Below are positions 42,334 through 51,608 of a stretch of 64,000 bases of DNA, in pieces. The translations under genes were made by a program, and so were the position numbers. Location of the stretch: NCBI RefSeq assembly GCF_030053775.1, contig NZ_CP125669.1, positions 930,001 through 994,000 of the forward strand. The letters run 5' to 3'. A model generated the notes under the pieces. The model searched no databases. It was not told where the DNA came from and was given only the letters and a program-made list of their open reading frames with translations. Source of the stretch: Acinetobacter corruptisaponis. Its GTDB lineage: Bacteria; Pseudomonadota; Gammaproteobacteria; Pseudomonadales; Moraxellaceae. Every line of letters starts with the position of its first letter. The first letter of the stretch is position 1.

Positions 42334-42509
42334 AGGCTCATTCCTACACTAAATTTAATCTTTATTTATGGGGTGAGATACATTCAATTTAAAGTATCTG
42401 ATCAACAATTTCTTAAAATCTTTTGTGTTATTGAATTTCATATATTTTACTTGACCATCAGCCTAATCAACTGCAACATGAATGTATACTCTATTTCAAT
42501 GATAACAAT

Positions 42510-43310
42510 ATGTCTTACCAATACCATGATGAAAGCATTGTCACCGAACTGCCCGAAGATACTGTTTTTGTATTTGGCAGTAACTTAGCTGGCATACACG
42601 ACAGTGGTGCTGCACGGGTCGCAGCCCAACACTTTGCCGCAGTCAAAGGTGTGGGACGTGGCTGGGCTGGACAGACTTTCGCCATTCCAACGCTAAATGA
42701 GCATTTGCAACAAATGCCGCTGTCACAAATTGAGCATTATGTAGATGATTTTAAAATCTATGCCAAAAACCATCCAAAGATGAAATACTTTTTAACGGCA
42801 CTCGGTTGTGGTATTGCAGGTTATAAAGTCTCTGAAATTGCCCCCTTATTTAAGGGGATTCATTCCAATGTTATTTTTCCTGAATCATTTCGTCCATATA
42901 TTGAAGAAGATGCGGTTTCCCAATTTCCCAATTTAACTGCTGAAACAGTACATGCCTTTATTAATGACGAAGTGATTTTTTACTTCAATCATGGCTATGA
43001 ATCTTTTGAAGAAGCTTTAAGTAAGACCCATTTATCTGCTGCGGAAAAAGCAATTGCCCTTGTTGTTCTTAATGAAGAGCTTTATCCACGTGATCGCTAT
43101 GGGCGTGGCCGTGAACATGAAATCACTGATATTTTAGGCAAACTGAATGGAAAGATTTTCAATTTCCAAAGTAATTCCGAAGGTGCAATGATTTTTGTCA
43201 GCGTGATTATTGCCTTAATGGAACTCTACGATATTGACGAATATGATTTTATTAAACTTTGGCGTGGCGAACTGGAAATACAACATCCACTCAACCGAAA
43301 CCGCCATTAA
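42510..43310 (+). CDS. FGSNLAGIH-type protein (A1S_2505-like), unknown function
   Basis: A 266-residue protein. VFVFGSNLAGIHDSGAARVA (about 20-39), GVGRGWAGQTFAIPT and FLTALGCGIAGYKVSEIAPLF match a domain found in phages and in Acinetobacter proteins annotated as A1S_2505-like phage non-structural proteins; in phages it is usually alone. The C-terminal half (about 150-266) is unrelated to it. There is no phage gene nearby, so it may be a captured phage gene with a host role. It is transcribed divergently from uvrB. Confidence 0.7.
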   Translation: MSYQYHDESIVTELPEDTVFVFGSNLAGIHDSGAARVAAQHFAAVKGVGRGWAGQTFAIPTLNEHLQQMPLSQIEHYVDDFKIYAKNHPKMKYFLTALGCGIAGYKVSEIAPLFKGIHSNVIFPESFRPYIEEDAVSQFPNLTAETVHAFINDEVIFYFNHGYESFEEALSKTHLSAAEKAIALVVLNEELYPRDRYGRGREHEITDILGKLNGKIFNFQSNSEGAMIFVSVIIALMELYDIDEYDFIKLWRGELEIQHPLNRNRH

Positions 43311-43312
43311 AA

Positions 43313-43347
43313 TAAAAAAGCCAATCATTCACTGATTGGCTTTTTTC
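43313..43347. terminator. Bidirectional terminator
   Basis: AAGCCAATCA-TTCAC-TGATTGGCTT with A- and T-runs. It lies between two convergent genes (42510 and the small 43526 gene) and can serve both. Confidence 0.85.
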
Positions 43348-43526
43348 TAACGTTTCCCCATCGAACGACGAGTTCCACGTGGTGGCATCCAGGTTCGGTC
43401 TGCATACTGCTCAGGTTTTGGGCGAACCTGATTATGCGCCACGTCCTCAGAATCATCTTGAGCAGATGGCATCGGGAATGGTAATTTCACCAAAGCTTTT
43501 TTGGCTTTTGGTTGTTGCGTACTCAT
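43347..43526 (-). CDS. Small basic protein, unknown function
   Basis: A 59-residue protein (MSTQQPKAKKALVKLPFPMP, then NQVRPKPEQYADRTWMPPRG, ending TRRSMGKR). It is rich in Lys, Pro and Arg and looks largely disordered. Position and length fit a small hypothetical conserved in Acinetobacter, but that is from memory. GAGAG precedes its ATG by about 5 nt. Confidence 0.6.
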   Translation of the reverse strand: MSTQQPKAKKALVKLPFPMPSAQDDSEDVAHNQVRPKPEQYADRTWMPPRGTRRSMGKR

Positions 43527-43739
43527 TGAAATTCTCTCGAAATCTAAATTTCTAGTCGCTATTGTAATGGATTTTTGTCAATTTTATAAAAATAAAATAT
43601 GTAAAAAACCAAAGCATTCATACAACTTATATTTTGGTAACTTTTTATTCGATTAAGGCAAGTTTTGACCACAATAACCTTGATTTAAGCTAAGATAACC
43701 TGCTTTTTATTTTTCAATCCCATAAGAAGGAATAATGCC

Positions 43740-44975
43740 GTGGACGTACGTCTCTCTGATCGTGTCAATGCCATCAAACCGTCCCCTACACTTGCAGTAA
43801 CAAACAAGGCCGCCGAGCTTAAAGCTGCTGGTAAAAACGTGATTGGTTTAGGTGCAGGCGAACCAGACTTTGATACCCCTCAACACATCAAAGATGCTGC
43901 AATTGAAGCGATTAAGAAAGGCTTTACAAAATATACAGCGGTAGACGGTACTCCAAGCTTAAAGAAAGCAATTATTGCAAAATTAAAACGTGACAATAAT
44001 TTAGATTATCAAGCAAACCAGATTTTGGTGTCTTGTGGCGGCAAGCAAAGCTTCTTTAACCTGGCACTGGCCTTGTTAAACAAAGGTGATGAAGTCATCA
44101 TCCCTGCACCATTCTGGGTAAGCTATCCAGACATGGTGATCATTGCTGAGGGTACACCAGTAATCGTGAAATGTGGTGAAGAACAACGCTTCAAAATCAC
44201 CCCTGAACAATTGGAAGCTGCAATCACACCAAATACACGTTTGTTGGTACTCAACAGCCCATCGAATCCAACAGGCATGATCTACACCAAGGCTGAGCTA
44301 GAAGCTTTGGCCGATGTGCTTCGTCGCCATCCGCAAGTATTGATTGCTTCTGACGACATGTACGAACCAATCCGTTGGGAAGATGAGTTCTACAACATCG
44401 CAACAATTGCTCCAGACTTATATGACCGTACCATCGTGCTTAACGGTGTGTCAAAAGCGTATGCAATGACAGGCTGGCGTATTGGTTATGCGGCAGGTCC
44501 TGCAAAATTGATTGGCGCAATGAAGAACATCCAGTCTCAGTCTACTTCCAACCCAACTTCAATTTCACAGGTTGCGGCAGAAGCGGCATTGAATGGTCCA
44601 CAGGATGTTCTTCAACCAATGATTGAAGCGTTTAAACGCCGTCATGACTTGGTGGTAAATGGCTTAAATGAAATCAACGGTATCTCTTGCCTACCTGCTG
44701 ATGGCGCATTCTATGCCTACGCTAACATCCGCCCATTGATTCGTGCCAAAGGCATGAAGTCTTGTACAGAATTCTCTGAGTGGTTACTTGAAGAAACTGG
44801 CGTTGCGGTTGTTCCTGGCGATGCATTTGGTTTAGGTGGTTTTATGCGTATTTCTTACGCAACTGCTGATGAAGTATTAGTCGATGCTTTAGCACGTATC
44901 AAGAAAGCAGCTGACTCAATTGATGGTGTAGATGCAGCGATCGCATCAATTGAAGCTGAAAAAGCAGCGAAATAA
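43740..44975 (+). CDS. Aspartate/aromatic aminotransferase, class I
   Basis: A 411-residue PLP-dependent aminotransferase. It starts with GTG 43740 (AGAAGGAATAATGCC precedes; the overlapping ATG is out of frame). Key blocks are GLGAGEPDFDTP (about 38-49), LNSPSNPTGMIYT (about 178-190), the PLP lysine in VLNGVSKAYAMTGWRIGYAAG (Lys about 241) and a substrate-binding Arg in GFMRISYA (about 380). The sequence is of the AspB/class Ibeta type, probably making aspartate from oxaloacetate. Confidence 0.9.
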   Translation: MDVRLSDRVNAIKPSPTLAVTNKAAELKAAGKNVIGLGAGEPDFDTPQHIKDAAIEAIKKGFTKYTAVDGTPSLKKAIIAKLKRDNNLDYQANQILVSCGGKQSFFNLALALLNKGDEVIIPAPFWVSYPDMVIIAEGTPVIVKCGEEQRFKITPEQLEAAITPNTRLLVLNSPSNPTGMIYTKAELEALADVLRRHPQVLIASDDMYEPIRWEDEFYNIATIAPDLYDRTIVLNGVSKAYAMTGWRIGYAAGPAKLIGAMKNIQSQSTSNPTSISQVAAEAALNGPQDVLQPMIEAFKRRHDLVVNGLNEINGISCLPADGAFYAYANIRPLIRAKGMKSCTEFSEWLLEETGVAVVPGDAFGLGGFMRISYATADEVLVDALARIKKAADSIDGVDAAIASIEAEKAAK

Positions 44976-44987
44976 TCATACTGTAAA

Positions 44988-45022
44988 TTAAAAAGAAGCT
45001 TCTTAATGAAGCTTCTTTTTTA
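44988..45022 (+). terminator. Terminator of the aminotransferase gene
   Basis: AAGAAGCTTC-TTAAT-GAAGCTTCTT followed by T-run, 14 nt past the stop. Confidence 0.87.
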
Positions 45023-45050
45023 TATCTATCCTGCTTTTAATAACCAAATC

Positions 45051-45476
45051 TTAGTTCTGGCTTGAAGATTCACCATTAAATAAGGCAACCACATCTGCTT
45101 CAGTTAATTTCTTGGTTGAGTTCTGGAACGCATAGAATTCAGGTTTGGAGTCGATATAGATTTCCATATCAAAATGCAAATCCTTTGGCGGCTCATTCAA
45201 TGAAAATGCGTTGATATTGCAATAGCTTTGGTCTTTGGTTCGCCAAAACAAAGTTGTGCCGCAAGCATTACAGAAACCACGCTCGCCCCAAGCAGATGAA
45301 TTATAAATTGAAAGATGTTCCTGCTTTAAAAATTTTAAACTGCCCTGCTCCACATCAATGGTCATAATCACCCCACTGGTCTGTCTACGACAGATTGAAC
45401 AATGGCATGCATGTACATCATGATTCTTTAATTCAACCTCAAAGGTGGTCTCACCACAAACACATTGCCCTTTCAT
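45051..45476 (-). CDS. GFA/CENP-V family zinc protein
   Basis: A 141-residue protein of the GFA (glutathione-dependent formaldehyde-activating) family. Zinc-binding pairs are GQCVCG (about 3-8), HACHCSICRR (about 22-31) and FCNACGTTLFW (about 67-77). The family is broad and rarely characterised, so the formaldehyde link is not implied. Confidence 0.88.
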   Translation of the reverse strand: MKGQCVCGETTFEVELKNHDVHACHCSICRRQTSGVIMTIDVEQGSLKFLKQEHLSIYNSSAWGERGFCNACGTTLFWRTKDQSYCNINAFSLNEPPKDLHFDMEIYIDSKPEFYAFQNSTKKLTEADVVALFNGESSSQN

Positions 45477-45653
45477 TATAGATTTACCTTTTGTTCAAAA
45501 TAGTTATAAATGAATTTTTAGATAGAATAGAACAAACTGTGTATTTAGCAAGTTCATCATCTTATAAAATCATAAAATACTGAACAAACATCATTTAATC
45601 CTGGTCATATTATAGGATTAGACCGTGTTAGGTAAATGTGTGAAAACAGGCAA

Positions 45654-46184
45654 TTAAGCAATTGCCTGATTCTGTTTAAACACTTTTGGCCGATGGCATA
45701 AATGGCTAAATACTGCATATTGCCAAATACTTTTTACCTGTATGGACACGATTTTGTTCTCTGCAACGGACCAGGCCAATGCGGTGTTTGCACCCAAGAA
45801 TAACTCTCCACCTAGTTGAAATACATATAGAGGAGAGCTCTCATTTACGTTCAATGTATTTTTTTGAACAAGCAAATTGTTTGGGTTCTGAATTTTCCAT
45901 TTATGTCCAAACCATAGCTGCAACAAGTCTCCTAAAAACAAAGGCTGTTGCCTAAAAGGAAAAGTGTTAACAAATGCATTTTCAACTGCTGTGTAATATT
46001 GTTCAGGATTCTGAATAATCTGGAGATAATTTTGTTGATAAAAGAAAAGATTTGAGAAAATAGATTGAATACAAAGAGTCGTCATTTTGACCTCCGATTT
46101 AGCCATTTTAGTGCTGGCAAGTTGGGTTAAATCCACACTGTTTAGATCAATATCCAAACGTTCTTTCTGTCTTGACTCTAGCAA
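45654..46184 (-). CDS. Hypothetical protein
   Basis: A 176-residue soluble protein without signal, membrane segment or known motif. A likely alternative start is the MTTLCIQSIF Met near residue 34. The middle (FPFRQQPLFLGDLLQLWFGHKW) and the LGANTALAWSVAENKI segment are the most ordered. It has no operon partner and lies upstream of and divergent from the tRNA. Confidence 0.55.
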   Translation of the reverse strand: MLESRQKERLDIDLNSVDLTQLASTKMAKSEVKMTTLCIQSIFSNLFFYQQNYLQIIQNPEQYYTAVENAFVNTFPFRQQPLFLGDLLQLWFGHKWKIQNPNNLLVQKNTLNVNESSPLYVFQLGGELFLGANTALAWSVAENKIVSIQVKSIWQYAVFSHLCHRPKVFKQNQAIA

Positions 46185-46282
46185 TCACCTGATTAAAGTT
46201 CAAGACATTTATGCTATTTCACCTTAATTGTGCAAATAAAAAGCATACGACATCAAAATGAAAGAAACATGACATTTTTAAC

Positions 46283-46310
46283 TTGACCGATTTCAAAAGC
46301 CGCCTATAAT
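46283..46310 (+). promoter_or_regulatory. tRNA-Asn promoter
   Basis: TTGACC (46283-46288), a 16-nt spacer and a perfect TATAAT (46305-46310), 11 nt before the tRNA. Typical of a strong, stringently controlled tRNA promoter. Confidence 0.85.
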
Positions 46311-46321
46311 GGCACTCAGAT

Positions 46322-46397
46322 TCTCCCATAGCTCAGTCGGTAGAGCGACGGACTGTTAATCCGCAGGTCCCTGGTTCGAGCCCAGGTGGGAGAGCCA
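46322..46397 (+). tRNA. tRNA-Asn (GTT)
   Basis: A 76-nt cloverleaf with encoded CCA. The acceptor stem TCTCCCA pairs with TGGGAGA; the anticodon GTT is at 46355-46357 in loop CTGTTAA; the T arm is CCTGG-TTCGAGC-CCAGG. A terminator follows. Despite tRNA genes being common integration sites, no att-like duplication is seen here. Confidence 0.97.
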
Positions 46398-46407
46398 AGA
46401 TTCTAAA

Positions 46408-46434
46408 AACCCACTCTTTTTGAGTGGGTTTTTT
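46408..46434 (+). terminator. Terminator after the tRNA
   Basis: AACCCACTC-TTTTT-GAGTGGGTT followed by TTTT. Confidence 0.88.
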
Positions 46435-46457
46435 CTTGCGGGTAATTTAATCAGAAT

Positions 46458-46898
46458 ATGTTTGCATCGAATCAATTCATTTTTGTACTGATTGGCTGTA
46501 TCAGCACAGTTTTACTTTTACTCAGTTGCCTGCGCTCTTTCTTTCCCAAACAAAAATTCTTTCCCCGCCCTGTCATTACCGCATTTGAATCACAAATGTT
46601 CCTGCGATTAAAACAGGCATTTCCCCATTACCATATATTGGCCCAGGTTGCCTTTAGTGCACTGATCACAAGTGAGCATTACAATATCCGTAGTAAATTC
46701 AATCGCAAGGTCACAGACTTTGTTATTTTAGATCAGGAAATGCGGGTTATTGCGGTGGTTGAGCTTGATGATCCAAGCCATATTGGAAAGGAACTTGAAG
46801 ACCAGAAACGTGACCGTATGCTGAAAGAGGCAGGTTATCGGGTACAACGCTATACGCAAATTCCATCCATTAAACAGTTACAGATGGATATTCGCTGA
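46458..46898 (+). CDS. DUF2726-family protein with membrane anchor
   Basis: A 146-residue protein. Residues 5-25 form a membrane helix (FIFVLIGCISTVLLLLSCL). The rest is the DUF2726 domain, a restriction-endonuclease-like fold: FYHIL.. AQVAFSALI, KFNRKVTDFVILDQEMRVIAVVELDDPSH (about 84-112; D and E-x-D in the core) and KRDRMLKEAGYRVQRYTQIP. Function is unknown. Confidence 0.85.
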   Translation: MFASNQFIFVLIGCISTVLLLLSCLRSFFPKQKFFPRPVITAFESQMFLRLKQAFPHYHILAQVAFSALITSEHYNIRSKFNRKVTDFVILDQEMRVIAVVELDDPSHIGKELEDQKRDRMLKEAGYRVQRYTQIPSIKQLQMDIR

Positions 46899-46915
46899 TT
46901 TAATGATGCGTAAAA

Positions 46916-47125
46916 TTACTGCTCAGTTTTTGCAGCTTGCTCAGCCTTTTTCTGCTCTTCGAATTTCTTGGCGATTTCAGCATGTTGCTGGTCATATTTT
47001 TTCTTGGTTTCCGCATCACTCTTTGCAGCAAGAAATGCCATACCTACAATAAAAATTGGAATTGCCAAACCCAACCCCATCAACAACCAAGGTATCGGCT
47101 TTTTTTCAACAGTTTTTTCACTCAT
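46916..47125 (-). CDS. Small single-pass membrane protein
   Basis: A 69-residue protein with one membrane helix (about 12-34) and a highly charged, Lys/Gln/Ala-rich C-terminal coiled coil. Unknown role; convergent with the DUF2726 gene. Confidence 0.65.
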   Translation of the reverse strand: MSEKTVEKKPIPWLLMGLGLAIPIFIVGMAFLAAKSDAETKKKYDQQHAEIAKKFEEQKKAEQAAKTEQ

Positions 47126-47174
47126 GGATTATTCCAACTTAAGTTGCAGGATTCAAGGAGTGCAACAATATAAC

Positions 47175-47208
47175 AAAAAAGAGCCTCTATAAAGAGACTC
47201 TTTGTCTA
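47175..47208 (-). terminator. Terminator of the lipase-like gene
   Basis: AAAGAGTCTCTTTATAGAGGCTCTTT hairpin with T-run on the minus strand. Confidence 0.75.
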
Positions 47209-47220
47209 TAGTTTATTGGA

Positions 47221-48495
47221 TCATTGAGCGGGCATATAAAGTTTAACAAAGTCCCTTAACTGACCAGTTTGTGTCGCATAAAGAATTGCACCTGTATGAG
47301 AACCATTCACCACAGGAGCACTCGCACTTGGTGCAATTGGCACTGGAATCATACTGACATTTGTACCTGCTTTTGACATTTTATCGTACAGATCATAAGT
47401 CACAGTATAAGGTACATTGGTGTCATAAACCCCTTGAACGATTAGAATTGGTTTATTCAATTTTTTCGTTGTTGGCTGGCTATAGTCGCTGAGGAACTTC
47501 TTCACAACCTCATCTGTTTCGAATTCTTCCCGATTAATTCCTGGATAATCTTTCATCAGATCATTTTTGTCTGGGTTCGCGGCCACAAAAGCCTGAATCT
47601 CCTTGCTGTATTCATCCTGAATTTCATCCAGACATTCAGTTTTTGCTAAGTCAGCAATCTCCCCAGCTTTGGTAGTACCAAACATCTTCTTGTAATCGAA
47701 ATTTGGTTCATAGGCTGTAATTCCCACACCAGCCAAAGCAGTATAGGCTAATAAAGTTGCATAGGTTTCAATCTGAACAGATTTTGGTAAACCTTTAATC
47801 GCATCAGGTGCAACCTCAAGAATAATTTTCCCTAAGCTTGATGCTGGCGCACCAGCAACCGCACCTTTATAGCTTGCATCTGCATTGGCATATTCAGCAA
47901 CGCCCAGTGAAGCCTGTCCACCTTGTGACTGACCTACAGACATCCATGCACCATTCAGCTTGGTGCCATAATGCTCTTTAGCTGCTTTTACTGCATAGAT
48001 TGCAGATTTAGCCTCGCTCGGCAGGTTCAGGTAAGGATGTTCACCTTCTCCTCCCAATCCCTCATAGTCAGGCGCCACGATTACATAACCCTGCCCCAAT
48101 AGATCCTTGGCAATATAGTCATTGAATCGATCACCCAATCCTGCATTAGTTGGTGCACATTTGTCAGCTCCGCCTAATGTGCCATGCGTCCACACAATCA
48201 CCCGATAACCATCTTTAGGTGGAGCAATCGTTGGGAAATAGACAAGTGCTGAGGTTTCAACAGTCTTACCCAAGACATTTGGCATTTTATATTTAATGAC
48301 TTTAACTGAATCAGCTTGAGGTACTTCTTTCAAAGTGTCTGCTTCATTCACATACGCTGTTTCTGAAACATAAGAGGATGGTGTAGAGGGTTGTGAATTA
48401 TTATCGCTGCCACTACCACCGCCATTATTACATGCAGTTAAAAATAATGAAGCTGTTAACGTAGAAATTGCTAAAGTAATATTAGACCGTTTCAT
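47221..48495 (-). CDS. Secreted lipase/alpha-beta hydrolase lipoprotein
   Basis: A 424-residue protein with a signal and lipobox (TASLFLTACNNGGG; lipid Cys about 22) and a Gly/Ser linker. The hydrolase domain has VIVWTHGTLGG (oxyanion region, about 103-113), the nucleophile elbow SVGQSQGGQAS (Ser about 192) and PILIVQGVYDTNVPY (acid, about 352-366) with a late His in NGSHTG. It resembles bacterial secretory lipases; its substrate is not known. Confidence 0.85.
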   Translation of the reverse strand: MKRSNITLAISTLTASLFLTACNNGGGSGSDNNSQPSTPSSYVSETAYVNEADTLKEVPQADSVKVIKYKMPNVLGKTVETSALVYFPTIAPPKDGYRVIVWTHGTLGGADKCAPTNAGLGDRFNDYIAKDLLGQGYVIVAPDYEGLGGEGEHPYLNLPSEAKSAIYAVKAAKEHYGTKLNGAWMSVGQSQGGQASLGVAEYANADASYKGAVAGAPASSLGKIILEVAPDAIKGLPKSVQIETYATLLAYTALAGVGITAYEPNFDYKKMFGTTKAGEIADLAKTECLDEIQDEYSKEIQAFVAANPDKNDLMKDYPGINREEFETDEVVKKFLSDYSQPTTKKLNKPILIVQGVYDTNVPYTVTYDLYDKMSKAGTNVSMIPVPIAPSASAPVVNGSHTGAILYATQTGQLRDFVKLYMPAQ

Positions 48496-48558
48496 AAAAT
48501 ATCCTTTTAGTCCTTGTCTTTTTTATACATGACGCTACATGCCATTCTATTAATACAT

Positions 48559-48590
48559 AAAAAAAGTGCCCTGCATAGGACACTTTTCTA
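48559..48590 (-). terminator. Terminator of ubiA
   Basis: AAAGTGTCCT-ATGC-AGGGCACTTT with T-run on the minus strand. Confidence 0.82.
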
Positions 48591-48603
48591 TTAATTCATT
48601 ATT

Positions 48604-49485
48604 TCAGCTTATGAATTCTAAAAAAATTCCGATAAAAATAATCATTCCAACCCAACGATTGTGACGGAATGCCCAAAAACAGATTTGAGGGTTCCGACCT
48701 TTTGTTTTGAACGCCTGATAAATAAAATCTGCCGCAACCACAAGCAATGCAATCAGCCCAAAAGGAATCAGAATATTTTCCAGATAGAATGCCGTCCCAA
48801 TTAATCCAAGACTGATTGCCTGTAACAAAGCAATAATCTGGATATCGTAACGGCCAAACAGGATGGCAGTCGATTTCACCCCAATTTTCAAGTCATATTC
48901 ACGATCAGTAATCGCATATTGAGTATCATAGGCTACTGTCCACGCCAAATTGCCAAAATATAACAACCAGCAGGTTAAATCAGGTGTTTGCCCCACTGCG
49001 GTATAGGCCATGGGAATTGACCATGAGAATGCAGCACCCAGAAATACCTGAGGTAAATGGGTATAGCGCTTCATAAAAGGATAGATAAACGCCAAAAACA
49101 ATGCGCCAAATGACCAGTAAAAAGTCTCTAAAGGCAAGAACAACAACAGACAGGCACTGGCCACAACCAAACCCAAAAATACAAAAACTGCCTCACGGGC
49201 ACGAATAATCCCTGTTGCTAAAGGACGGGTTTTCGTTCGTTCTACATGCGCATCCACTTTACGGTCGGCAAAGTCATTGATGGCACAGCCTGCCGCACGC
49301 ATAAAAATCACGCCCAGCGTCATTACCAGCAGGATTTTTAAATCAGGAATACCTTTAGATGCAATCCACAACGCCCACATGGTGGGCCAGAACACCAATT
49401 CCGTACCAATCGGCTTATCAAAACGACAGAGATAATAATAGGCTTGCAGACGTTGTCGCCATGTGGTGTGTTGCACTGTTTCCAT
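48604..49485 (-). CDS. ubiA: 4-hydroxybenzoate polyprenyltransferase
   Basis: A 293-residue membrane enzyme attaching the polyprenyl tail to 4-hydroxybenzoate in ubiquinone synthesis. The two Asp-rich motifs are NDFADRKVD (about 65-73) and DREYDLKIGVKS (about 190-201), with about eight membrane helices. It lies 15 nt after ubiC, whose product it uses. Confidence 0.96.
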   Translation of the reverse strand: METVQHTTWRQRLQAYYYLCRFDKPIGTELVFWPTMWALWIASKGIPDLKILLVMTLGVIFMRAAGCAINDFADRKVDAHVERTKTRPLATGIIRAREAVFVFLGLVVASACLLLFLPLETFYWSFGALFLAFIYPFMKRYTHLPQVFLGAAFSWSIPMAYTAVGQTPDLTCWLLYFGNLAWTVAYDTQYAITDREYDLKIGVKSTAILFGRYDIQIIALLQAISLGLIGTAFYLENILIPFGLIALLVVAADFIYQAFKTKGRNPQICFWAFRHNRWVGMIIFIGIFLEFIS

Positions 49486-49500
49486 GCTGATTCCTTAGAG

Positions 49501-49992
49501 TCAATGCTGACGAATAAACTGTTCAAATGCTGGCAGAAATGTTTCTTGCACAATAAATTTGCAGCCATGCCAAGTATAGCAACTTTGTCGTGTCCAGCCC
49601 TCTTCCAAGCGAATCACACGTCGTTCGCAAGCTGGATTAGTTCGCTGAAATAAAAACCAGCCAATCGGCTTATTACCAATATGTTGAAACAAACGGGCTT
49701 TTTTTTGCAGACTTAGAATTGGAAATATACTTTTAGCTTTTACCCATGGTTGTTCTTCACAACCATATAAATTGGTTTCTCGTACCCATGCAAGGTGATG
49801 GTATGGCATCTTCATCCATCGACTATCTGCAAACGTTAAACGTTGGTACTGTTCATTAATGCGTTCAACATGAAACTCGCCATCTGCCAAATCTGTCAGT
49901 TGTTGAGTGAGTGAACCTGAGGCATACAACCATTTTTTTAATTCAGCAGGAAGCTGTTGTTCCCTTATTCTGTTTGGTCGTAAATTTCGCAT
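49501..49992 (-). CDS. ubiC: Chorismate lyase
   Basis: A 163-residue enzyme making 4-hydroxybenzoate and pyruvate from chorismate. Typical segments are EQQLPAELKKWLYASGSLTQQL (about 12-33), WVRETNLYGCEEQPWVKAKSIFP (about 69-91; Arg/Glu contacts) and KPIGWFLFQ (about 108-116). First gene of the ubiCA operon. Confidence 0.93.
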   Translation of the reverse strand: MRNLRPNRIREQQLPAELKKWLYASGSLTQQLTDLADGEFHVERINEQYQRLTFADSRWMKMPYHHLAWVRETNLYGCEEQPWVKAKSIFPILSLQKKARLFQHIGNKPIGWFLFQRTNPACERRVIRLEEGWTRQSCYTWHGCKFIVQETFLPAFEQFIRQH

Positions 49993-50076
49993 GCTTGGCT
50001 CACTAAAAACATCGGGATTAGTTTACCTGAATTTTTTATTAAAAATGTATGAAATTCAAATTGAAACAGAAACATA

Positions 50077-50104
50077 AAAAAAGTCCGCCGAAGCGGACTT
50101 TTCT
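50077..50104 (-). terminator. Terminator of glnA
   Basis: AAAGTCCGC-TTCG-GCGGACTTT with T-run on the minus strand. The UUCG loop makes it strong. Confidence 0.88.
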
Positions 50105-50117
50105 AATTTGGGGTGTA

Positions 50118-51527
50118 TTACAGGCTGTAGTACATATCAAATTCAACTGGGTGAGTCGTTGTGTTCAAACGACGTACATCTTCAGTTTTAAGTTCGATAT
50201 ATGCATCAAGCATTTCTTTAGTGAACACGCCACCTTTCAATAGGAACTCATGATCCGCTTCAAGCGCAGCAATCGCCATTTCCAAGTTGTGAGCAACTGT
50301 TGGGATTTTTGCTTCTTCTTCAGGAGGAAGATCATACAAGTTCTTGTCAGCAGCTTCACCTGGGTGAATCTTGTTCTGGATACCATCAAGACCAGCCATT
50401 AACAATGCCGCAAAACCTAAGTATGGGTTCATTAGTGGATCTGGGAAACGTGCCTCGATACGCTTGCCTTTAGGGCTAGAAACGTAAGGAATACGGATAG
50501 AAGCGGAACGGTTACGCGCTGAGTAAGCAAGCATGATTGGTGCTTCGTAGTGAGGAACCAAACGCTTGTAAGAGTTGGTACCTGGGTTAGTGATCGCATT
50601 CAATGCACGCGCGTGCTTGATGATACCACCAATGAAGAACAATGCCATTTCAGATAAACCAGCATATTCATCACCAGCAAACAGGTTCTTGCCATCTTTA
50701 GAGATTGACATGTGAACGTGCATACCAGAACCGTTATCACCTACCATTGGCTTAGGCATAAATGTAGCTGTTTTGCCATACTGGTGTGCAACGTTCCAAA
50801 CTGCATATTTGAACTGTTGAACTTCGTCCGCTTTACGAACCATGGTGTTGAAGCTCACACCAATTTCTAATTGGCAAGATGCAACTTCGTGGTGATGTAC
50901 TTCTACACGACCTGGACCCATGATGTCTTCAATACGTGCACACATTTCAGCACGCATGTCTTGATGAGAATCAACTGGAGGAACTGGGAAGTAACCGCCT
51001 TTCACACGTGGGCGGTGACCAGAGTTACCTGCTTCATAATCTTTACCAGTCGACCATGCAGCTTCTTCAGCGATCAATGTATGGCGAGCGCCAGACATGT
51101 CGATATCCCACTTCACTTCGTCAAAAACGAAGAATTCTGGTTCTGGACCAAAGAATGCTGTGTCACCGATACCTGTAGATTTTAAATATTCTTCAGCACG
51201 ACGAGCAATCGAACGTGGGTCGCGCTCATAACCTTGGCCAGTAGATGGCTCAATAACGTCACAAGTCACAACAACAGTTGGCTCAGCAAAGAACGGGTCA
51301 AGGAAACCTGTTTCAGCATCTGGACGTAGAATCATGTCAGACGCTTCAATGCCTTTCCAACCAGCAATTGAAGAACCATCAAACATTTTACCGTCTTCAA
51401 AGGTATCTTCATCAATGGTGTCAGCTGGGTAAGTTACATGCTGCTCTTTACCCTTAGTATCAGTAAAGCGAAAATCGACCCATTTTGCGCCACTTTCTTT
51501 GATGAGTTGAAGGACCTTGTTCGCCAT
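50118..51527 (-). CDS. glnA: Glutamine synthetase, type I
   Basis: A 469-residue enzyme joining ammonia to glutamate. I chose ATG 51527, 9 nt after GGAG. Landmarks are [16 protein letters not shown] (about 49-64), the metal/ATP segment [24 protein letters not shown] (about 200-222), [17 protein letters not shown] (about 314-330) and the adenylylation loop NLYDLPPEE with its Tyr near 397. The Tyr site means control by GlnE, and the upstream region carries a candidate sigma54 promoter. Confidence 0.97.
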   Translation of the reverse strand: MANKVLQLIKESGAKWVDFRFTDTKGKEQHVTYPADTIDEDTFEDGKMFDGSSIAGWKGIEASDMILRPDAETGFLDPFFAEPTVVVTCDVIEPSTGQGYERDPRSIARRAEEYLKSTGIGDTAFFGPEPEFFVFDEVKWDIDMSGARHTLIAEEAAWSTGKDYEAGNSGHRPRVKGGYFPVPPVDSHQDMRAEMCARIEDIMGPGRVEVHHHEVASCQLEIGVSFNTMVRKADEVQQFKYAVWNVAHQYGKTATFMPKPMVGDNGSGMHVHMSISKDGKNLFAGDEYAGLSEMALFFIGGIIKHARALNAITNPGTNSYKRLVPHYEAPIMLAYSARNRSASIRIPYVSSPKGKRIEARFPDPLMNPYLGFAALLMAGLDGIQNKIHPGEAADKNLYDLPPEEEAKIPTVAHNLEMAIAALEADHEFLLKGGVFTKEMLDAYIELKTEDVRRLNTTTHPVEFDMYYSL

Positions 51528-51592
51528 GCTCATTTGCTCCAATGAAATTTTTGTGCACCTGTTAAGTGCGTGTTAGTTGTTGATATATAATT

Positions 51593-51608
51593 AGCAATTA
51601 CCATACCA
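51593..51608 (-). promoter_or_regulatory. Candidate sigma54 promoter of glnA
   Basis: On the minus strand TGGTATGGTAATTGCT matches the -24/-12 consensus, with GG and GC exactly 10 nt apart. It lies about 66 bp before the start codon. TGCAC-type half-sites (GGTGCA and TGTGCA, about 51697-51710) lie about 100 bp further upstream, where NtrC normally binds. This fits nitrogen control, but the half-site arrangement is imperfect. Confidence 0.6.

Noticed and set aside
46322..46397. tRNA-Asn as the attachment site of the prophage or the relic
   Set aside because: No second copy of the tRNA 3' end is present at 30,160-30,410 or near 52,000-53,100.
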